Shown here piece after piece: positions 36,470 to 45,275 of a DNA stretch of 64,000 bases. Where the stretch lies: NCBI RefSeq assembly GCF_029761915.1, contig NZ_CP121695.1, positions 1,364,001-1,428,000 of the forward strand. Direction: 5' to 3'. Numbering within the stretch: position 1 is the stretch's first letter; each line of letters starts with the position of its first letter. This DNA comes from Bradyrhizobium sp. CB1650. Its GTDB lineage: Bacteria; Pseudomonadota; Alphaproteobacteria; Rhizobiales; Xanthobacteraceae. A model generated the notes under the pieces. That model had not been told where the DNA came from, searched no databases, and saw only the letters and a program-made list of their open reading frames with translations. Both the position numbers and the translations under genes were made by a program.

Positions 36470-37819
36470 TCAGGCGATCGCTTTGACCCTGTTGGAGTAG
36501 ACACTTGTTGGCCGATTGAGGCCGTAATGCTCGCGCAACGTCGTGCCGGTGTACTCGTCCCTGAACAAGCCGCGCTTGCGCAGGATCGGCACGACATGCT
36601 CGGCAAACGCATCGAAGCCGCCGGGCAGCCAGGGCGGCATGACATTGAAGCCATCGGCGGCGCCCCTTTCGAACCAGGCCTGGATGTTGTCGGCGATCTT
36701 CTCCGGTGTCCCGGCGATCACCCAATGGCCGCGCGCGCCAGCGAGGCGCTGTACCAATTGGCGAACGGTCGGCTTCTCGCGGTCGACGATGTCGACCACG
36801 AGCTTGAACCGGCTCGCGACGCCGCGTGCCCCGGCGGTGTCGATGAGATGCCGCGGGAACGGACCGTCGAGATCGAAGCCGGTGAGGTCGAGACCGATCA
36901 TCTGGCGGAGCTGGGCGAGGGAGTATTCCGGCTGGATCAGGTCGTTGAACTCTTCCTGCAGGCGGTCGGCCTCGACTTGGGTGCTGCCGATGAACGGACT
37001 GATGCCCGGCAGGATCTTGACCTGGTCCGGGCCGCGATCGAAGTTGCGGGCTTGCCGCTTGATGTCGGCATAGAATTCCTGCGCGCTTGCGAGCGTCTGG
37101 TGGGCGGTAAAGATGGCTTCGGCAAACTGTGCGGCAAAGGCGCGGCCGTCCTCGGAGGAGCCGGCTTGCACATACACCGGCCGGCCCTGAGGGGTCCGCG
37201 AGATGTTCAGCGGTCCGCGGACACGAAAATGCTTGCCGACATGATCGATCGCATGGATTTTGCCGGTGTCCGCGAAAACGCCTGACGCAGGGTCGTTGAT
37301 CAGCGCGTCGTCCTCCCAGCTATCCCAAAGCCTGGTGATGACGTCGAGATATTCCCGCGCGCGCTCGTAGCGCTCGTTGTGTGGAGGATGCTCGGGCAGG
37401 CCGAAATTCTGTGCCGCCTGCGGGGCGCTTGTCGTGACGATGTTCCAGCCGGCGCGTCCGTGGCTCAGGTGGTCGAGCGAAGCGAACAGGCGTGCCAGAT
37501 TGTAGGGTTCGCTATAGGTGGTCGATGCTGTCGCGATCAGGCCGATTCGGCTGGTGACGGCGGCAATGGCAGCAAGCCAGGTGATCGGCTCGAACCGGAA
37601 ACGCTGTGCATAGCGCACGTTGTCGGCCAATGCGGGGCCGTCGGCAAAGAATATGGCGTCGAATTTGTGGGCCTCGGCCCGCTGCGCCAGTTCCTGATAG
37701 TAGGTGACATCGAGAATGCGGTCGGCCGCCGATCCCTTATAGCGCCAGGCCGCCTCGTGGTGACCGCCGGGATAGATGAAGAGGTTAAGGACGAGTTGCC
37801 GCTGGTTGCTCATGGTCAA
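36470..37819 (-). CDS. FMN-dependent monooxygenase, NtaA/SnaA/DszA family
   Basis: A 449-residue LLM-class flavin monooxygenase of the two-component type that uses FMNH2 from a separate reductase. Family marks are LVLNLFIYPGGHHEAAWRYK, HKFDAIFFADG, ITWLAAIAAVTSRIGLIATA, NIVTTSAPQAAQNFG and VYVQAGSSEDGRAFAAQFAE, and length is normal. Known members oxidise NTA, dibenzothiophene sulfone (DszA) or dimethyl sulfide (DmoA). In this sulfur-rich setting an organosulfur substrate is likely but unproven. A second ATG at 37813 is possible. It lies upstream of the small secreted frame and downstream of a methyltransferase. Confidence 0.9.
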   Translation of the reverse strand: MTMSNQRQLVLNLFIYPGGHHEAAWRYKGSAADRILDVTYYQELAQRAEAHKFDAIFFADGPALADNVRYAQRFRFEPITWLAAIAAVTSRIGLIATASTTYSEPYNLARLFASLDHLSHGRAGWNIVTTSAPQAAQNFGLPEHPPHNERYERAREYLDVITRLWDSWEDDALINDPASGVFADTGKIHAIDHVGKHFRVRGPLNISRTPQGRPVYVQAGSSEDGRAFAAQFAEAIFTAHQTLASAQEFYADIKRQARNFDRGPDQVKILPGISPFIGSTQVEADRLQEEFNDLIQPEYSLAQLRQMIGLDLTGFDLDGPFPRHLIDTAGARGVASRFKLVVDIVDREKPTVRQLVQRLAGARGHWVIAGTPEKIADNIQAWFERGAADGFNVMPPWLPGGFDAFAEHVVPILRKRGLFRDEYTGTTLREHYGLNRPTSVYSNRVKAIA

Positions 37820-37860
37820 GTGTCCGGCCGTTGGAAGGGCAAGGTCAGGATGGGGATGCC

Positions 37861-38694
37861 CTAGCGAGTTATTCGGTCGCGAGGGCCTTCCGGTTTTCGA
37901 GCGAAGACGAAGCGCAAGTACCGCGTCAGCCGCAGTCCTTCGGGAATGCGCTTGGCTTCAAGCAGATCCGCAAAGATGGCGCGGACCTTCTCGCGCTCCG
38001 GCTCCGAAAAGCCGTCGAGGAAATTGCCAAAGGCACTCGCCTCCGACCAGCGCAGCACGGCATCGACGTCGCTGTGCAGGTCGACCAGAGCGCGCAGATC
38101 GCTGCGGTAGTCGATGAACTCCGCATCGGACACGAGGGCCTTGAGCTCGTCGTCGGTCGCTCCCAGAACGGGAGAGACGTCGCGACGATCGCCAAATCCG
38201 GCCTGGTCGATCGCCGCGCGAATCAGCGACCGGCTTTCATGCGGCTTGGACGGGTCCTGAATGTTCAGCCCAAGACGGCCGCCGGGCTTAAGGACGCGGT
38301 GAATTTCCTGCAAGGTTCGTTTCTTGTCCGCAACCCAATGGAAGACACTGTTAAGATAGACAGCATCGAATTCGCTCGTCTTGAAGCGCGACAGATCCTC
38401 GGCGCGGCCAACGTCGAACGTCAGCGTGTCCGACTGGCGAAGGCATGCGATGGCGATCCGGTTATCCAGGGGGTCGATACCGACGACGCGCCCATGCGGG
38501 CCGACGAGGCCGGCGACAAACTCCGCCAATCGGCCCGTGCCCGCGCCGATATCGAGAACCTGATCGCCCGTTTTCAGGGCCAGCGGGCCGATCAGAAACT
38601 TGCCGTGATGGAATTGGAGAATGCCTGCCTCTTCATAGGTGCGGGCAAGCTCGGGTGTGTCCTGCTCGAGGCTGACGACTGCAAGCTCCGACAT
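37861..38694 (-). CDS. SAM-dependent methyltransferase
   Basis: About 277 residues from the ATG at 38694 (MSELAVVSLEQDTPELARTY); the frame extends 15 codons upstream. The SAM motif I is VLDIGAGTG (about 46-54). Post-I is VVGIDPLDNRIA, and motifs II/III are FDAVYLNSVFHWV and RVLKPGGRLGLN. It resembles small-molecule class I methyltransferases. It lies in one strand run with the DszA-type monooxygenase (42-bp gap), so S-methylation or handling of a methylated sulfur compound is conceivable. Confidence 0.88.
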   Translation of the reverse strand: MSELAVVSLEQDTPELARTYEEAGILQFHHGKFLIGPLALKTGDQVLDIGAGTGRLAEFVAGLVGPHGRVVGIDPLDNRIAIACLRQSDTLTFDVGRAEDLSRFKTSEFDAVYLNSVFHWVADKKRTLQEIHRVLKPGGRLGLNIQDPSKPHESRSLIRAAIDQAGFGDRRDVSPVLGATDDELKALVSDAEFIDYRSDLRALVDLHSDVDAVLRWSEASAFGNFLDGFSEPEREKVRAIFADLLEAKRIPEGLRLTRYLRFVFARKPEGPRDRITR

Positions 38695-39061
38695 CTCGTG
38701 AATCCCAAAATGCAGCTTCGCCGCAGCAAGCGACGACATCGAACTCTATGTCCGCGGTGGCGCGAATGTCGATGAAATGAATTTGCGTTGTTGTCTCGGG
38801 GGCGAGCATGAAACATACGAAATTCCAACAAACGTAGATGATCGCGCGATACGCGTTCGCGCCTGACGAGTGTTGTCGAGGTGAATCGGTGTTCGCGACG
38901 CATCACATGCTGAAAGGCGCTTCGATGCAAATCTTTCAGTGCGTGCAAGCGTCGCGACGTGAAACTTATTCGTGCGCGCAAACAAAGCTGATTTCTTTTC
39001 ATTGACTGCAGGCCAATCACTTCTACGATTTGACAGCATCTGATGCTGACCACAAAGCCGG
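38695..39061. promoter_or_regulatory. Divergent intergenic region
   Basis: About 370 bp between the minus-strand methyltransferase/monooxygenase pair and the plus-strand FMO-like gene; it should hold both promoters. The right part (38,900-39,050) is noticeably AT-richer than its surroundings, with TTGACT at about 39002 and TTGACA at about 39029, possible -35-like elements. No operator could be defined. Confidence 0.45.
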
Positions 39062-40510
39062 ATGCAAAACATGTCCAAGTCCGTTTCCGATAGCGTTGCG
39101 CGTGAAACCCTTCGCCTGATCGGGCCAGATCCGCAGAACTGGGTGCCCGATCGTGAGGGGATCGACCACAACGTCGTCATTGTCGGCGGCGGGCAGTCGG
39201 GCAGCGCGTTTGCGTTCGCGTTGCGGCGCGCCGGCATCGGCAAGGTTGCGGTGATCGACGCTGCCAAAAACGGTGCGGTGTCGGGTCCGTGGCTGACCAG
39301 CGCGCGTATGCACAAGCTGCGGACGCCGAAAAGTCTCTCCGGACCGGAGCTCGGCCTGCCTGGGCTGAGCTTCCAGTCCTGGTATGAAGGGCGGCACGGA
39401 AGGGCGGCCTATGAAGCGCTGGACCGCATTCCCCGGCTGGACTGGGCGGCCTATCTCGACTGGTACCGCAAAGCGCTGGCTATCGAGATACGGTACAAGA
39501 CGCGGCTTGTTCGCATCGAACCTGTCGATGGTCATCTGCGCCTGCATCTGGATCGAGGAGGGGCCATCACGACGGAAACAACGCGCAAGCTCATCCTCGC
39601 AAGCGGGTTTCCCAGCAATGGCGGGCCAGCGATCCCGGAGGTGCTATCGCGCAGTTTGCCGAAGGATCGCTATAGCCATACGGCTGACGGAATCGACTTC
39701 GCGAAGCTGCGTGGCAAGTCGGTGGCCGTGCTTGGAAGTGCGGCCTCGGCCTTCGATGCGGCCGCAGTCGCCCTGGAGACCGGCGCAAGGGAGGTGCATC
39801 TCTTTGTGCGAAAGGAGAGGCTCGCGGCGGAACCGGTGATCCGGACGCGCGGCTATCCCGGTGCTTACGATAATTACGGTGCCTTGCCTGATGCTGTCCG
39901 ATGGCGTCAGGCCATTCGTTACCGACGCGCCGGGTCGACAGCGCCACCGGACTCGATTTCGCGTGTGGTGAAGTTTCCAAATTTCTACATCCATCTGGCA
40001 GCGCCATGGACGTCGGCGCACCCATTCGGCTCGCGGCTCCTCGCGACCACCCCACAGGGGAACATCGCGTTCGACCACGTGATTGCCGGCACGGGGTTTG
40101 TCGTCGATCTCGGTCAGCGGCCGGAACTTGCCGATTTTGCTGATCAGATCCTGCTCTGGCGCGACCGCTTTACTCCGCCAGCCGACGAGCAGGACGAGAC
40201 GCTCGGCGCACATCCCTATCTCGGTGCTGGACATGAATTCCTGGAGAAGGAGCCGGGCCGTGCCCCGCACCTTACGGATATCCACGTCTTCAATCCGGCG
40301 GCCTTCGTCAGCTTCGGTCTGCCGATCGGAGACGTTCCGAGCTTCAAGCGCGATATCCCGTCGGTCGTCGCCCGGATCAGCCGGGATCTCTTCCTTGCGG
40401 ACCTTGATGCGCACGAACATCGTATCAACGGACCGATCGCAGAAGACTTCGATGTGTCGCTGTACAGATCCTCGGTCTGGCGATCGCCATATGGGGTCGC
40501 GGCCGAGTAA
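39062..40510 (+). CDS. FAD/NAD(P)-dependent oxidoreductase (FMO-like)
   Basis: A 482-residue flavoprotein. The FAD Rossmann motif is VVIVGGGQSG (about 38-47) and a second nucleotide-binding motif is VAVLGSAASA (about 221-230), with a late VIAGTGFVVDLGQRPEL segment. The layout is like flavin-containing monooxygenases and N-hydroxylases of the SidA/PvdA kind. The substrate is unknown, possibly an organosulfur compound given the context. It is followed by an unusual inverted repeat rather than by another gene. Confidence 0.85.
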   Translation: MQNMSKSVSDSVARETLRLIGPDPQNWVPDREGIDHNVVIVGGGQSGSAFAFALRRAGIGKVAVIDAAKNGAVSGPWLTSARMHKLRTPKSLSGPELGLPGLSFQSWYEGRHGRAAYEALDRIPRLDWAAYLDWYRKALAIEIRYKTRLVRIEPVDGHLRLHLDRGGAITTETTRKLILASGFPSNGGPAIPEVLSRSLPKDRYSHTADGIDFAKLRGKSVAVLGSAASAFDAAAVALETGAREVHLFVRKERLAAEPVIRTRGYPGAYDNYGALPDAVRWRQAIRYRRAGSTAPPDSISRVVKFPNFYIHLAAPWTSAHPFGSRLLATTPQGNIAFDHVIAGTGFVVDLGQRPELADFADQILLWRDRFTPPADEQDETLGAHPYLGAGHEFLEKEPGRAPHLTDIHVFNPAAFVSFGLPIGDVPSFKRDIPSVVARISRDLFLADLDAHEHRINGPIAEDFDVSLYRSSVWRSPYGVAAE

Positions 40511-40835
40511 GGCATCGAAGAATGTCGACGAACTGTACAGTCAGAGCGTCGCTCCATTCCGCAGCGCTGTACGTGTCTAACGCAACTATTTCCCGCGTGC
40601 TTCAAACTTTGGAAGCTATTTCCGAACACGTTGCGTTAGCATCACTATCCTGAGCTTCGAGGTTGCACCGTCGCAAGCTCGCCTAACGAAGTCCCGCAAA
40701 GCGCGATCGCAGCGGCTGCAAGCGCAAAGAGAGACTGATCAAGATCGAATTCAAACCATCTCCGTCGTCGCTGGTGCGGTCGGCGAACGGCGGAGTGTTG
40801 TCAAGAACGGGCACCGCAGTCTTGGGGAATGTGAC
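40511..40835 (+). promoter_or_regulatory. Intergenic, upstream of dioxygenase/ABC operon
   Basis: About 325 bp containing the nested repeat at 40577-40639 and, further right, the presumed promoter of the TauD-type gene. No clear -35/-10 or -24/-12 pair was found by eye. Confidence 0.45.
40577..40639. repeat. Nested inverted and direct repeats after the FMO-like gene
   Basis: CTAACGCAAC (40577-40586) and GTTGCGTTAG (40630-40639) are perfect 10-bp inverted arms. Inside them GCTTC (40599-40603) and GAAGC (40612-40616) form a second stem, and TATTTCC appears twice as a direct repeat between outer and inner arms. There is no T-run. It could be a terminator-like structure for the flavoprotein gene or a protein-binding site in the region upstream of the dioxygenase operon. 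Confidence 0.6.
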
Positions 40836-41765
40836 ATGACTGACACGACCACGATCCACAACGTCATCCCGCGCGGCGACATCGCCAAGAGATCAGCGCG
40901 GATCGGCGCAGAAATCAGGAACATCAAGCTGGCGGGAGACCTGTCGGACCAGACGATTGCCGCGATCAACAAGGTGCTTCTCGAGCACAAGGTGATCTTC
41001 TTCCGCAACCAAGGTCATCTGGATGATGCCGGACAGGAGCGTTTCGCGACCAGGCTCGGCAAGCTGGTGCCGCATCCAACCGTCGGGGCCACCAAGGGGA
41101 CCGCATCAATCCTCGAGCTTGATTCAGCAAGAGGTGGCGGGCGGGCGGACCAATGGCACACCGATGTCACCTTCGTGGATGCCTATCCCAAGATCTCGGT
41201 CCTACGCGGCGTCGTGATTCCGCCGTTCGGCGGAGACACGATCTGGGCCAACACGGCGGCCGCCTATCTCGACCTGCCGGTGCCGTTACAGCGGCTTGCC
41301 GACGAGCTCTGGGCCGTCCACAGCAACGCCTACGACTATGCGGTGAAGACACGCGCGAGCGAGGCCGACCGGAAGCAATTCGAAGAAGTCTTCACGGCGA
41401 CGATCTATGAGACCGAACATCCGGTCGTCCGCGTTCACCCAGAGACCGGTGAGCGGACGCTGGTTCTTGGAAACTTCGTACAGCGTTTCGTTGGCTTGCC
41501 GAAATACGACAGCCAGAAGCTTCTCGACCTGTTCCAGTCGCACATCACGTCACCGGAGAACACCGTGCGCTGGAGCTGGCGGGAGGGCGACGTCGCGATC
41601 TGGGACAATCGCGCCACCCAGCACTACGCGGTCAACGATTATGGCGACCAGCATCGTGTCGTGCGGCGGGCGACCATTGATGGCGAAGTCCCGGTCGGCA
41701 TCGACGGGCGTCAGAGCGTGACCCGGGTCAAGGTCGCCAAGCCGCAGCAGGCGAAAGCCGCCTGA
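40836..41765 (+). CDS. TauD/TfdA-family Fe(II)/2-oxoglutarate dioxygenase
   Basis: A 309-residue dioxygenase that would use iron, O2 and 2-oxoglutarate to hydroxylate a sulfonate or sulfate ester next to sulfur and release sulfite or sulfate. The facial triad is His108 and Asp110 (QWHTDVTF) and His263 (ATQHYAVND). The 2-oxoglutarate salt-bridge Arg is Arg274 or Arg277 (HRVVRR). KVIFFRNQGHLDDAGQERFA near residue 50 is typical of TauD/AtsK. An SsuA/B/C-type transporter starts 18 bp downstream, so uptake and cleavage are linked. Alkylsulfatase (AtsK-like) and taurine-type activities are both possible. Confidence 0.93.
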   Translation: MTDTTTIHNVIPRGDIAKRSARIGAEIRNIKLAGDLSDQTIAAINKVLLEHKVIFFRNQGHLDDAGQERFATRLGKLVPHPTVGATKGTASILELDSARGGGRADQWHTDVTFVDAYPKISVLRGVVIPPFGGDTIWANTAAAYLDLPVPLQRLADELWAVHSNAYDYAVKTRASEADRKQFEEVFTATIYETEHPVVRVHPETGERTLVLGNFVQRFVGLPKYDSQKLLDLFQSHITSPENTVRWSWREGDVAIWDNRATQHYAVNDYGDQHRVVRRATIDGEVPVGIDGRQSVTRVKVAKPQQAKAA

Positions 41766-41783
41766 CAACAGCCGGAAACAGGG

Positions 41784-42854
41784 ATGACATCGATGAGAAC
41801 GTTTTCGTTCGCCGCCCGCCGGCCATCCAGCGGCGCGCTGGTAACGACTTGGAGGCGGCTGATCCTGGCGGCTGCCATGACCGTCGGCCTTGCCGGTTCG
41901 GCCCTTGCCGAGGAGCCGCTGGAAAAGACCGAGATCCGCTACCAGGGCTGGGCCGGCCAGGTCTCGTTTATCGAGCTCGCCGACGATCTCGGCTACCTCG
42001 CGCCGCTCAAGCTGAAATGGGTCGGTAACACCATCAGCGGTCCGCAGGATATCCAGACCGTGGTCACGGGCGACATCGACATCGGTGGCGCCTTCTATGG
42101 TGCGATCCTCAAATTGATCGCGGCCAAGGCGCCGATCAAGGCGGTGGTCGGCTACTACGGGTCCGACGCCAATACCTATTACGGCTACTATGTGAAAGAC
42201 GACAGCCCGATCAAGTCCGCGCGCGACCTGATCGGCAAGAAGGTCGCGGTCAATACGCTGGGCGCGCATCTGGAATTCGTTCTGCGCGAATATCTGGCGC
42301 GAAATGGCCTCAGTGCCAGCGAGGCGAAGCAGGTCACGCTGGTGGCAATCCCGCCGGTTTCCGGTGAGCAGGCGCTGCGTCAAGGGCAGGTCGAGGTGAG
42401 CGCGCTCAGCGGCGTCCTCCGCGACAAGGCGCTTGAGCGGGGCGGGATTCGTTCTCTCTTCAACGATACCGATTTGTTCGGGCAGTTCACGGGCGGCTCT
42501 TATGTGCTGCGCGACAAGTTCATCAAGGACAATCCCAATACCTCGCGCAAGCTGGTCGAAGGCATTTCGCGGGCGATCCAATGGGCACAAACGACCGCTC
42601 CGGAAGAGGTGCGGGCACGGTTCGACCGGATCATTGCCGAGCGTAAACGCAATGAGGATGCTTCGTCGATCAAGTACTGGAAGAGCACCGGCGTTGCCGC
42701 CAAGGGCGGGCTGATCAGCGATGCCGAAATCCAGGTGTGGATCGACTGGCTGGTCAAGGATGGACTGTTCAAGCCCGGCCAGCTCAAGGCGTCAGAAGTC
42801 TACACCAACAACTTCAACTACTTCCGGCCCGGCAAGACGGCGGAGGCCAAATGA
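41784..42854 (+). CDS. Aliphatic sulfonate/sulfate-ester ABC binding protein (SsuA/TauA type)
   Basis: A 356-residue periplasmic binding protein with an N-terminal signal (helix at about 26-41, cleavage at ALA-EEP). The mature start is TEIRYQGWAGQVSFIELADD. Core marks are GDIDIGGAFYGAILKLIAAK, DLIGKKVAVNTLGAHLEFVL and GQVEVSALSGVLRDKALERG, as in NMT1/SsuA-like receptors. The long QWAQTTAPEEVRARFDRIIA tail is normal. The stop overlaps the ATPase gene by ATGA. Substrate probably an organosulfur anion, by linkage to the dioxygenase. Confidence 0.9.
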   Translation: MTSMRTFSFAARRPSSGALVTTWRRLILAAAMTVGLAGSALAEEPLEKTEIRYQGWAGQVSFIELADDLGYLAPLKLKWVGNTISGPQDIQTVVTGDIDIGGAFYGAILKLIAAKAPIKAVVGYYGSDANTYYGYYVKDDSPIKSARDLIGKKVAVNTLGAHLEFVLREYLARNGLSASEAKQVTLVAIPPVSGEQALRQGQVEVSALSGVLRDKALERGGIRSLFNDTDLFGQFTGGSYVLRDKFIKDNPNTSRKLVEGISRAIQWAQTTAPEEVRARFDRIIAERKRNEDASSIKYWKSTGVAAKGGLISDAEIQVWIDWLVKDGLFKPGQLKASEVYTNNFNYFRPGKTAEAK

Positions 42855-43720
42855 GCTCCCGGTCTAAGATCCGCTTCGAGCAGGTGCGAAAGGAGTTTTT
42901 GGTCAGCGGAAAGAGCCGCGAACCGGCTCAACGCTTCACCGCGCTCGAGGACATCACGCTCGACGTTCGGAACGGAGAATTCCTGGCGCTGGTCGGACCG
43001 AGTGGATGCGGAAAGTCCACCTTGCTCGATCTGCTCGGCGGGCTGACGGCGCCGACCAGCGGGCGCATCCTGCTGGATGGCAAGCCGATCGAGGGGCCGG
43101 CGCGCGACCGCGGCATTGTCTTTCAGCAATACGCTTTGTTTCCCTGGCGTACCGCCGCCCAAAACGTCGAGTTCGGGCTCGATATCGCAGGTGTAAAATC
43201 CGCCGCGCGTCGCGAGCGAGCGCTGCACTATCTCGATCTCGTCGGACTTGCGGGATTCGCCGACAGATACCCGCACGAGCTGTCCGGCGGCATGAAGCAG
43301 CGGGTCGCGATCGCCCGCAGCCTTGCCTACGACCCGGACGTGCTGCTGATGGATGAGCCGTTCGCGGCACTCGACGCGCAGACCCGGGAGACGCTTCAGG
43401 GCGAACTCCTGCGCATCTGGCGGACGACGGGAAAGACGATCGTCTTTATCACCCACGGGATCGACGAGGCCGTGGTGCTCGGCCAGCGGGTTGCCGTGAT
43501 GACGTCACGTCCCGGCCGGATCAAGCACATCGTCGATATTCCCGAGGTGCTGCAGAGCGAGACTGACGACGTGCGGTCGCTCCCGGAATTCGGCGGCGTC
43601 CGGCACGAGGTGTGGTCTCTCCTCCGGGAGGAAGTGTTGAAGGCTCAGCGGGGACAATTGACCGGCGACGTCGATGCGCGCCGCGCCAATCACAGGGTGG
43701 AGGAAGTGGCGCATGTCTAG
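42851..43720 (+). CDS. Sulfonate-type ABC transporter ATPase (SsuB/TauB type)
   Basis: About 289 residues from the ATG at 42851, which overlaps the binding-protein stop. Walker A is GPSGCGKS (49-56), the Q-loop is FQQYALFPW, the signature is LSGGMKQR (from 144), Walker B is VLLMDEP (164-170), and the switch His lies in ITHGIDEAV. The FPWRTAAQNVEFGL block is the usual mark of nitrate/sulfonate/taurine importers. It overlaps the permease gene by 8 bp. Confidence 0.95.
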   Translation: MSSRSKIRFEQVRKEFLVSGKSREPAQRFTALEDITLDVRNGEFLALVGPSGCGKSTLLDLLGGLTAPTSGRILLDGKPIEGPARDRGIVFQQYALFPWRTAAQNVEFGLDIAGVKSAARRERALHYLDLVGLAGFADRYPHELSGGMKQRVAIARSLAYDPDVLLMDEPFAALDAQTRETLQGELLRIWRTTGKTIVFITHGIDEAVVLGQRVAVMTSRPGRIKHIVDIPEVLQSETDDVRSLPEFGGVRHEVWSLLREEVLKAQRGQLTGDVDARRANHRVEEVAHV

Positions 43721-44582
43721 CCTTGAGATATTGGGACTGTTGGAGCTTGCCCAGGGGCGCCGCGAGGACTTCCCCGGGACGAAGCGCGGGCCATTGGTGA
43801 GCTTGATCAGCGTTGCAATCCGGTGGATCGCTGGCTTCGGGCGCAGGTCGCTGCTGCTCGTAGCCCTGCTGGTGGCATGGGAGGCGGCTCCGAGGTTCGG
43901 CCTGATTGATCCGGTATTTCTGCCGCCGTTTTCGGAGGTGATGACAGCAGGCTGGCAGCTCGCGCAAACCGGCGAGCTCTATGATGACGTCTCCGCCAGC
44001 CTCCTGCGCGCGTTGAGCGGCTTCTTGATATCGGTCGCCTTGATCGTGCCTCTTGGTCTGGCGGTCGGCAGGTCAGCCCGGCTCGGCGATCTCTTGAACC
44101 CGTTTTTCGAAGTGTGCCGCAACACCGCTCCTCTTGCGCTATTGCCGGTGTTCATCCTGCTGCTTGGGATTGGCGAACTGTCAAGGATCACGATGGTGAT
44201 CTATAGCTGCGCCTGGCCGCTTCTGCTCAACACGGTCGCCGCTGTGAAGCAGGTCGATCCGCTGCTGATCAAGTCGGCGCGCACCATGGGGGCCACCCCG
44301 CAGCAACTGTTCCGCAAGGTGATCCTTCCGGCTGCGCTTCCCACCATCTTTGTCGGTATTCGCCTGGCCAGCGCATCCGCGATGCTGGTCCTCGTTGCCT
44401 CCGAAATGGTCGGCGCCAAGGCGGGCCTCGGCTATCTCATCATCAACAGCCAGTACAGCTTCCTGATCCCACAAATGTACTTCGGCATTCTCGGCATCAC
44501 GGTCATTGGCCTGACGTTCAACGCCATCCTCGAGGCGCTGGAGCGGCGTCTGATGCGCTGGAAGAGCCCGGCAACAGCCTAG
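43713..44582 (+). CDS. Sulfonate-type ABC transporter permease (SsuC/TauC type)
   Basis: About 289 residues from the ATG at 43713 ([20 protein letters not shown]); the earlier in-frame start lies inside the ATPase gene. Six membrane helices are visible, with [20 protein letters not shown] near the N-terminus. The EAA loop is [20 protein letters not shown] then [20 protein letters not shown]. It completes the transporter of the dioxygenase operon. Its stop overlaps the end of the minus-strand cysE relic by 4 bp, so the two transcription units converge. Confidence 0.93.
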   Translation: MSSLEILGLLELAQGRREDFPGTKRGPLVSLISVAIRWIAGFGRRSLLLVALLVAWEAAPRFGLIDPVFLPPFSEVMTAGWQLAQTGELYDDVSASLLRALSGFLISVALIVPLGLAVGRSARLGDLLNPFFEVCRNTAPLALLPVFILLLGIGELSRITMVIYSCAWPLLLNTVAAVKQVDPLLIKSARTMGATPQQLFRKVILPAALPTIFVGIRLASASAMLVLVASEMVGAKAGLGYLIINSQYSFLIPQMYFGILGITVIGLTFNAILEALERRLMRWKSPATA

Positions 44583-44931
44583 CCGGGCTTGTTGCGGGCT
44601 GTGGCCTGCCTCACCATGCTGTTCGGCGGCACGTCCTGGGTCAGCCAGACATTGCCGCCGATCGTCGATCCGCGGCCGATGGTGATCCGACCCAAAATGG
44701 TGGCGCCAGCATAGATGACGACGTCGTCTTCCACGATTGGGTGGCGGGCATCGCCCTTGATCAAATTGCCTTCGTCATCGGTCGGAAAGTGCCGGGCGCC
44801 GAGCGTGACGGCCCGGTAGATGCGAACATTGTCCCCGATGATGGCGGTCTCGCCGATGACGACGCCGGTCCCGTGGTCGATGAAGAAGCCTGACCCGATG
44901 CTGGCGCCGGGATGAATGTCAATGCCGGTCC

Positions 44932-44962
44932 TAGTACTTCTGCACAGAGGTTTTGACGGGTT
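44932..44962 (+). repeat. Left terminal inverted repeat of the TauE cassette
   Basis: A 31-bp end whose inner 23 bp (44940-44962, starting CTGCACAGAGGTTTTGACGG) are identical to the reverse complement of 46605-46627. The outer 8 bp (TAGTACTT) differ from the right end at two positions. The repeat begins right at the point where cysE homology stops. Confidence 0.9.
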
Positions 44963-45038
44963 ATCTGATCGAACCGCCTTGCATCTGTCAGCCAAAATGA
45001 GGCGCAGGAGCGCACAACCGGGTTTGCCCGAGTCCGCC

Positions 45039-45123
45039 GACTTGCACGGTGCAGCAAGCCGGCAGCTATCTGGGGTACAGCAGCCGTGGCGCTAACGCAT
45101 TCGGAAAGGCAGCCCGCGACCCA
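45039..45123 (+). repeat. Internal direct repeat, left copy
   Basis: An 85-bp segment similar to 46451-46535 in the same orientation, with an exactly shared 22-bp core at 45060-45081 (contains CAGCTATCTGGGGTACAGC). Both copies start with GACTTGC and end with GCAGCCCG then an ACCCA/GCCCA pair. It lies 76 bp inside the left terminal repeat. Confidence 0.7.
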
Positions 45124-45275
45124 ACTCTGACATCTGCCTGCCCTCGCAGAGCCTCAGTCGTGTTCTGAGCGCTTGTCGCTCCAACGGCAGGTCGAGAAAC
45201 GTATGGCCCGGTGTCTGTCTGTAACCCATGCTTCCAGTCAACTCCGAAAGGCCCACGTTTCTGACTGTGCCGCGA

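Noticed and set aside
36399..36725. Upstream extension of the small secreted protein frame
   Set aside because: This part overlaps the 3' end of the DszA-type gene in another frame; the signal peptide starts at 36398.
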